DNA of 64,000 bases from Xenophilus azovorans DSM 13620 (GTDB lineage Bacteria > Pseudomonadota > Gammaproteobacteria > Burkholderiales > Burkholderiaceae_C). Every line of letters begins with the position of its first letter. The first letter of the stretch is position 1. The stretch covers positions 182,613 to 246,612 of the forward strand of contig NZ_JQKD01000007.1 in assembly GCF_000745855.1 (NCBI RefSeq), in the 5' to 3' direction. This document shows, piece by piece, positions 62,126-64,000 of this stretch. A program made the translations under genes and the position numbers. Below the pieces are notes generated by a model. The model was not told the DNA's origin and made no database searches. It was given only the letters and a program-made list of their open reading frames with translations.

Positions 62126-63610
62126 TCAGCGGTATGCCAGCGCCGCCTCGTCCAGGTCCACCGCCGGCAGCGTGCGCCGCTCCGTCTCGTATTCGTGCAT
62201 GTGGGTCCAGGGCTCGCGGTCGCCCTGGCGGTGCATGCGGTGCTGGGTACGCAGCACGTAGCCGGCGTTGAAGTTGGCCGGGTCGCACCAGGGCAGCAGG
62301 GGCATGCCGGCGTCCTCGGGCCGCAGGCGGGGCGTCACGGCGGCGGCGCCGCGCTGCGCCATGTGGTCGAGCAGGCGGCAGACGAAGCCGCACACCAGGT
62401 CCACCCGCAGCGTCCAGCTCGAACGGAAGTAGCCCTGCACGTAGGCCAGGTTGGGCAGGCCCTCGATCATCAGGCCGCGATAGGTGACGCGGCGCGTGAA
62501 GTCCACCGGCGCGCCGTCGACGGCGAAGGGCACGCCGCCGAACAGGGCGAGGTCGAAGCCGGTGGCGGCCACGACGACGTCCGCGTCCAGCCGGCCGCCG
62601 CCGGCCAGCACGATGCCGGCCTCGTCGAAGCACTCGATGGCGTCGGTGACGACGCTGGCTGTGCCTTCGCGGATCGCGGCGAACAGGTCGCCGTCGGGCA
62701 CCACGGCCAGGCGCTGCTGCCAGGGGCGGTAGGCGGGGTTGAAGTGGCGTTCCACGTCGAAGCCCTCGGGCAGCAGCGCGCGGGTCTGCTCGACCAGCCA
62801 GGCACGCAGCGCCTCGGGCTGCTCGAAGGACATGCGCGTCAGTTCGGCCTGGCGGGCGATGTGCGCGCGCCGCAAGATCTCGAACAGCCATTCCTCCGGG
62901 ATGTCCAGCGCGCGCAGCGGTGCGGCGAGTTCGTGCTCCCAGCCGCGGGCGATGAAGAAGGTGGGCGAGCGCTGCAGCAGCGTGACGTGCGCCGCCTGCC
63001 CGGCCAGCGCCGGCACCAGCGTGGCCGCGGTGGCGCCGGAGCCGATCACGACCACGTGCCGGCCGGTGCAGTCCAGGTCCTGCGGCCAGTGCTGCGGGTG
63101 GACGAGGGTGCCCGCGAAGCGCTCCATGCCCGGCCATTCGGGCAGGTGTCCCTTGGCATGGTCGTAGTAGCCCTGGCACAGCCACAGGAAGCTGCAGGTG
63201 AGCGTCGACGTCTCGCCGGTGGCTTGGCGAACGAGCCGCACCGTCCAGCGCTGTTCACTGGAGGACCAGTCCGCCGCGACCATCTTCAGGCCGTAGCGGA
63301 TGTGCGGGGCCAGGCCGTTCTCGTCGATGGTCCCGGCCAGGTAGGCGCGGATCTCGTCGGCCGTGGCCAGCGCACGGCCGCGCCAGGGCTTGAAGCCGTA
63401 GCCGTAGGTGTACAGGTCGCTGTCGGAACGCGCGCCTGGATAGCGGTGGGTGCGCCAGGTGCCGCCGAAGCCGTCCATGGCCTCCACGACCGCGAAGCGG
63501 CGCTCCGGCAACTGCCGGCGCAGGTGGCAGGCGGCGCCGATGCCGGAGACGCCGGCGCCGATGATGAGGACGTCGAGGTGTTCACTGCCGCGGGGCTCGC
63601 TGGTGCTCAT
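62126..63610 (-). CDS. Baeyer-Villiger-type flavin monooxygenase
   Basis: 494 residues. FAD loop IIGAGVSGIGAACHL, the Baeyer-Villiger fingerprint FAGTLVHPQHWP, NADPH loop VIGSGATAATLVPAL. Oxidises ketones or carbonyls with NADPH and O2. Substrate unknown. ATG 63610; its upstream region is interrupted by the IS481-family element 47 bp away. Confidence 0.93.
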   Translation of the reverse strand: MSTSEPRGSEHLDVLIIGAGVSGIGAACHLRRQLPERRFAVVEAMDGFGGTWRTHRYPGARSDSDLYTYGYGFKPWRGRALATADEIRAYLAGTIDENGLAPHIRYGLKMVAADWSSSEQRWTVRLVRQATGETSTLTCSFLWLCQGYYDHAKGHLPEWPGMERFAGTLVHPQHWPQDLDCTGRHVVVIGSGATAATLVPALAGQAAHVTLLQRSPTFFIARGWEHELAAPLRALDIPEEWLFEILRRAHIARQAELTRMSFEQPEALRAWLVEQTRALLPEGFDVERHFNPAYRPWQQRLAVVPDGDLFAAIREGTASVVTDAIECFDEAGIVLAGGGRLDADVVVAATGFDLALFGGVPFAVDGAPVDFTRRVTYRGLMIEGLPNLAYVQGYFRSSWTLRVDLVCGFVCRLLDHMAQRGAAAVTPRLRPEDAGMPLLPWCDPANFNAGYVLRTQHRMHRQGDREPWTHMHEYETERRTLPAVDLDEAALAYR

Positions 63611-63656
63611 GGGCCTTGTCTCCTGCACGCGCCGCAGGGCGCCGGTCGGATCCGAC

Positions 63657-64000
63657 TCTAGCTGTGAAGGCCCAATAGGTTGTTGCGGGTGTTCACCCGG
63701 AGAGGTTTTGAGAGACTGGAAATCGCCAAACCCCCAGTCCACTCAAGTCACCCAACCGGATGAACACCCATAAGAATGCCCGATTGACCTACCTGCGCCG
63801 CCTGGAGATGGTCCAAGACATCACAGAACGTGGTGCAAGCGCGTCAGAAGCCGCCTGCCGGCACGGCGTCAGCGCGGTCACAGCCCGCAAATGGCTGGCC
63901 CGCTACCTGGCCGACGGCGCCGCCGGCCTGCTGGACAAGTCCTCCCGCCCCGAGCGGTCCCCGCGCAGCATCGAGCCCCACGTGGCGCTGGCCATCGTAG
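63657..64000. mobile_element. IS481-family insertion sequence, left part (continues beyond window)
   Basis: Element starts TGTGAAGG at 63663 and continues with the non-coding IS481-like leader that matches IS481 closely as I recall it. Directly left is TCTAGC (63657-63662), consistent with the NCTAGN target and 6-bp duplication of this family. The right end is outside the window. Confidence 0.8.
63760..64000 (+). CDS. IS481-family transposase (partial, 3' end outside window)
   Basis: First 80 residues. MNTHKNARLTYLRRLEMVQD and the HTH SEAACRHGVSAVTARKWLAR match the N-terminus of IS481 transposases. The catalytic DDE core lies beyond the window. Start ATG 63760 fits IS481. Confidence 0.93.
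   Translation, partial: MNTHKNARLTYLRRLEMVQDITERGASASEAACRHGVSAVTARKWLARYLADGAAGLLDKSSRPERSPRSIEPHVALAIV

Overview
The window is chromosomal DNA of a very GC-rich betaproteobacterium, most likely a member of the Burkholderiales close to the Comamonadaceae. The evidence is the gene set (Bug/TTT solute receptor next to a molybdenum hydroxylase, PAS-LuxR regulator facing scoAB, pcm-rhodanese-tolC cluster, DUF3482/DUF2868 pair, CbpA/CbpM), codon use, and GC-rich intergenic palindromic repeats of a kind common in that family. This is inferred from gene content. There is no rRNA or tRNA gene, prophage or CRISPR array. Coding density is high, with many ATGA-type stop/start overlaps.

Layout. 1-0.9 kb: nitrosative-stress operon (group III truncated haemoglobin, NnrS) under a near-perfect NsrR site. 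1-4.1 kb: EamA transporter, and a split Ada system (Ada-AlkA fusion plus separate Ogt). 4.2-7.0 kb: phosphohexomutase and WaaA (envelope sugars). 7.0-13.9 kb: a LysR regulator facing a seven-gene operon (GAF protein, VOC protein, alpha/beta hydrolase, SsuABC-like ABC importer, FAD monooxygenase), an uptake and catabolism unit of unknown substrate. 13.9-17.7 kb: tolC, rhodanese, Pcm-like methyltransferase, TetR, msrA. 17.7-20.4 kb: His-rich small membrane protein and ZnuD-like zinc receptor. 20.5-23.8 kb: AEC transporter, pdxH, bestrophin, MocA-like nucleotidyltransferase. 23.8-30.0 kb: a MarR regulator facing a Bug receptor, a three-subunit xanthine-dehydrogenase-type molybdenum hydroxylase and a CoxG-like protein, with three perfect palindromes between them. 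30.0-33.8 kb: BaeSR-like two-component system preceded by a 66-residue membrane peptide and an SGNH hydrolase carrying what looks like a degenerate histidine-kinase ATPase domain. 33.9-36.1 kb: PAS-LuxR and scoAB around a TACTACGTAT palindrome. 36.1-40.8 kb: DUF4241-ankyrin protein, zinc alcohol dehydrogenase, methyltransferase, OpgG-family glucan protein. 40.9-43.8 kb: GH3 beta-glucosidase, fluoride riboswitch and crcB. 43.9-50.0 kb: LysR and the valine-degradation operon (mmsA, LprI-like, acyl-CoA dehydrogenase, HIBYL-CoA hydrolase, mmsB). 50.0-54.0 kb: Fur-controlled FecI/FecR/TonB-receptor surface signalling unit. 54.4-58.1 kb: small ORF, CbpM/CbpA, phosphatase, pssA, glutamine amidotransferase, and a 24-residue membrane peptide. 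58.2-62.0 kb: DUF3482/DUF2868 pair, then a 12-codon ORF, an 11-C tract and a strong terminator in front of a DUF4760 membrane protein. 62.0-64.0 kb: REP-like inverted repeat, Baeyer-Villiger-type monooxygenase, and the left end of an IS481-family element inserted into a CTAG site just upstream of it.

The most unusual items are the SGNH-pseudokinase fusion operon, the palindrome-controlled Bug/molybdenum hydroxylase cluster, the LysR/GAF/VOC/hydrolase/ABC operon, and the 12-codon ORF/poly-C/terminator arrangement before the DUF4760 gene.
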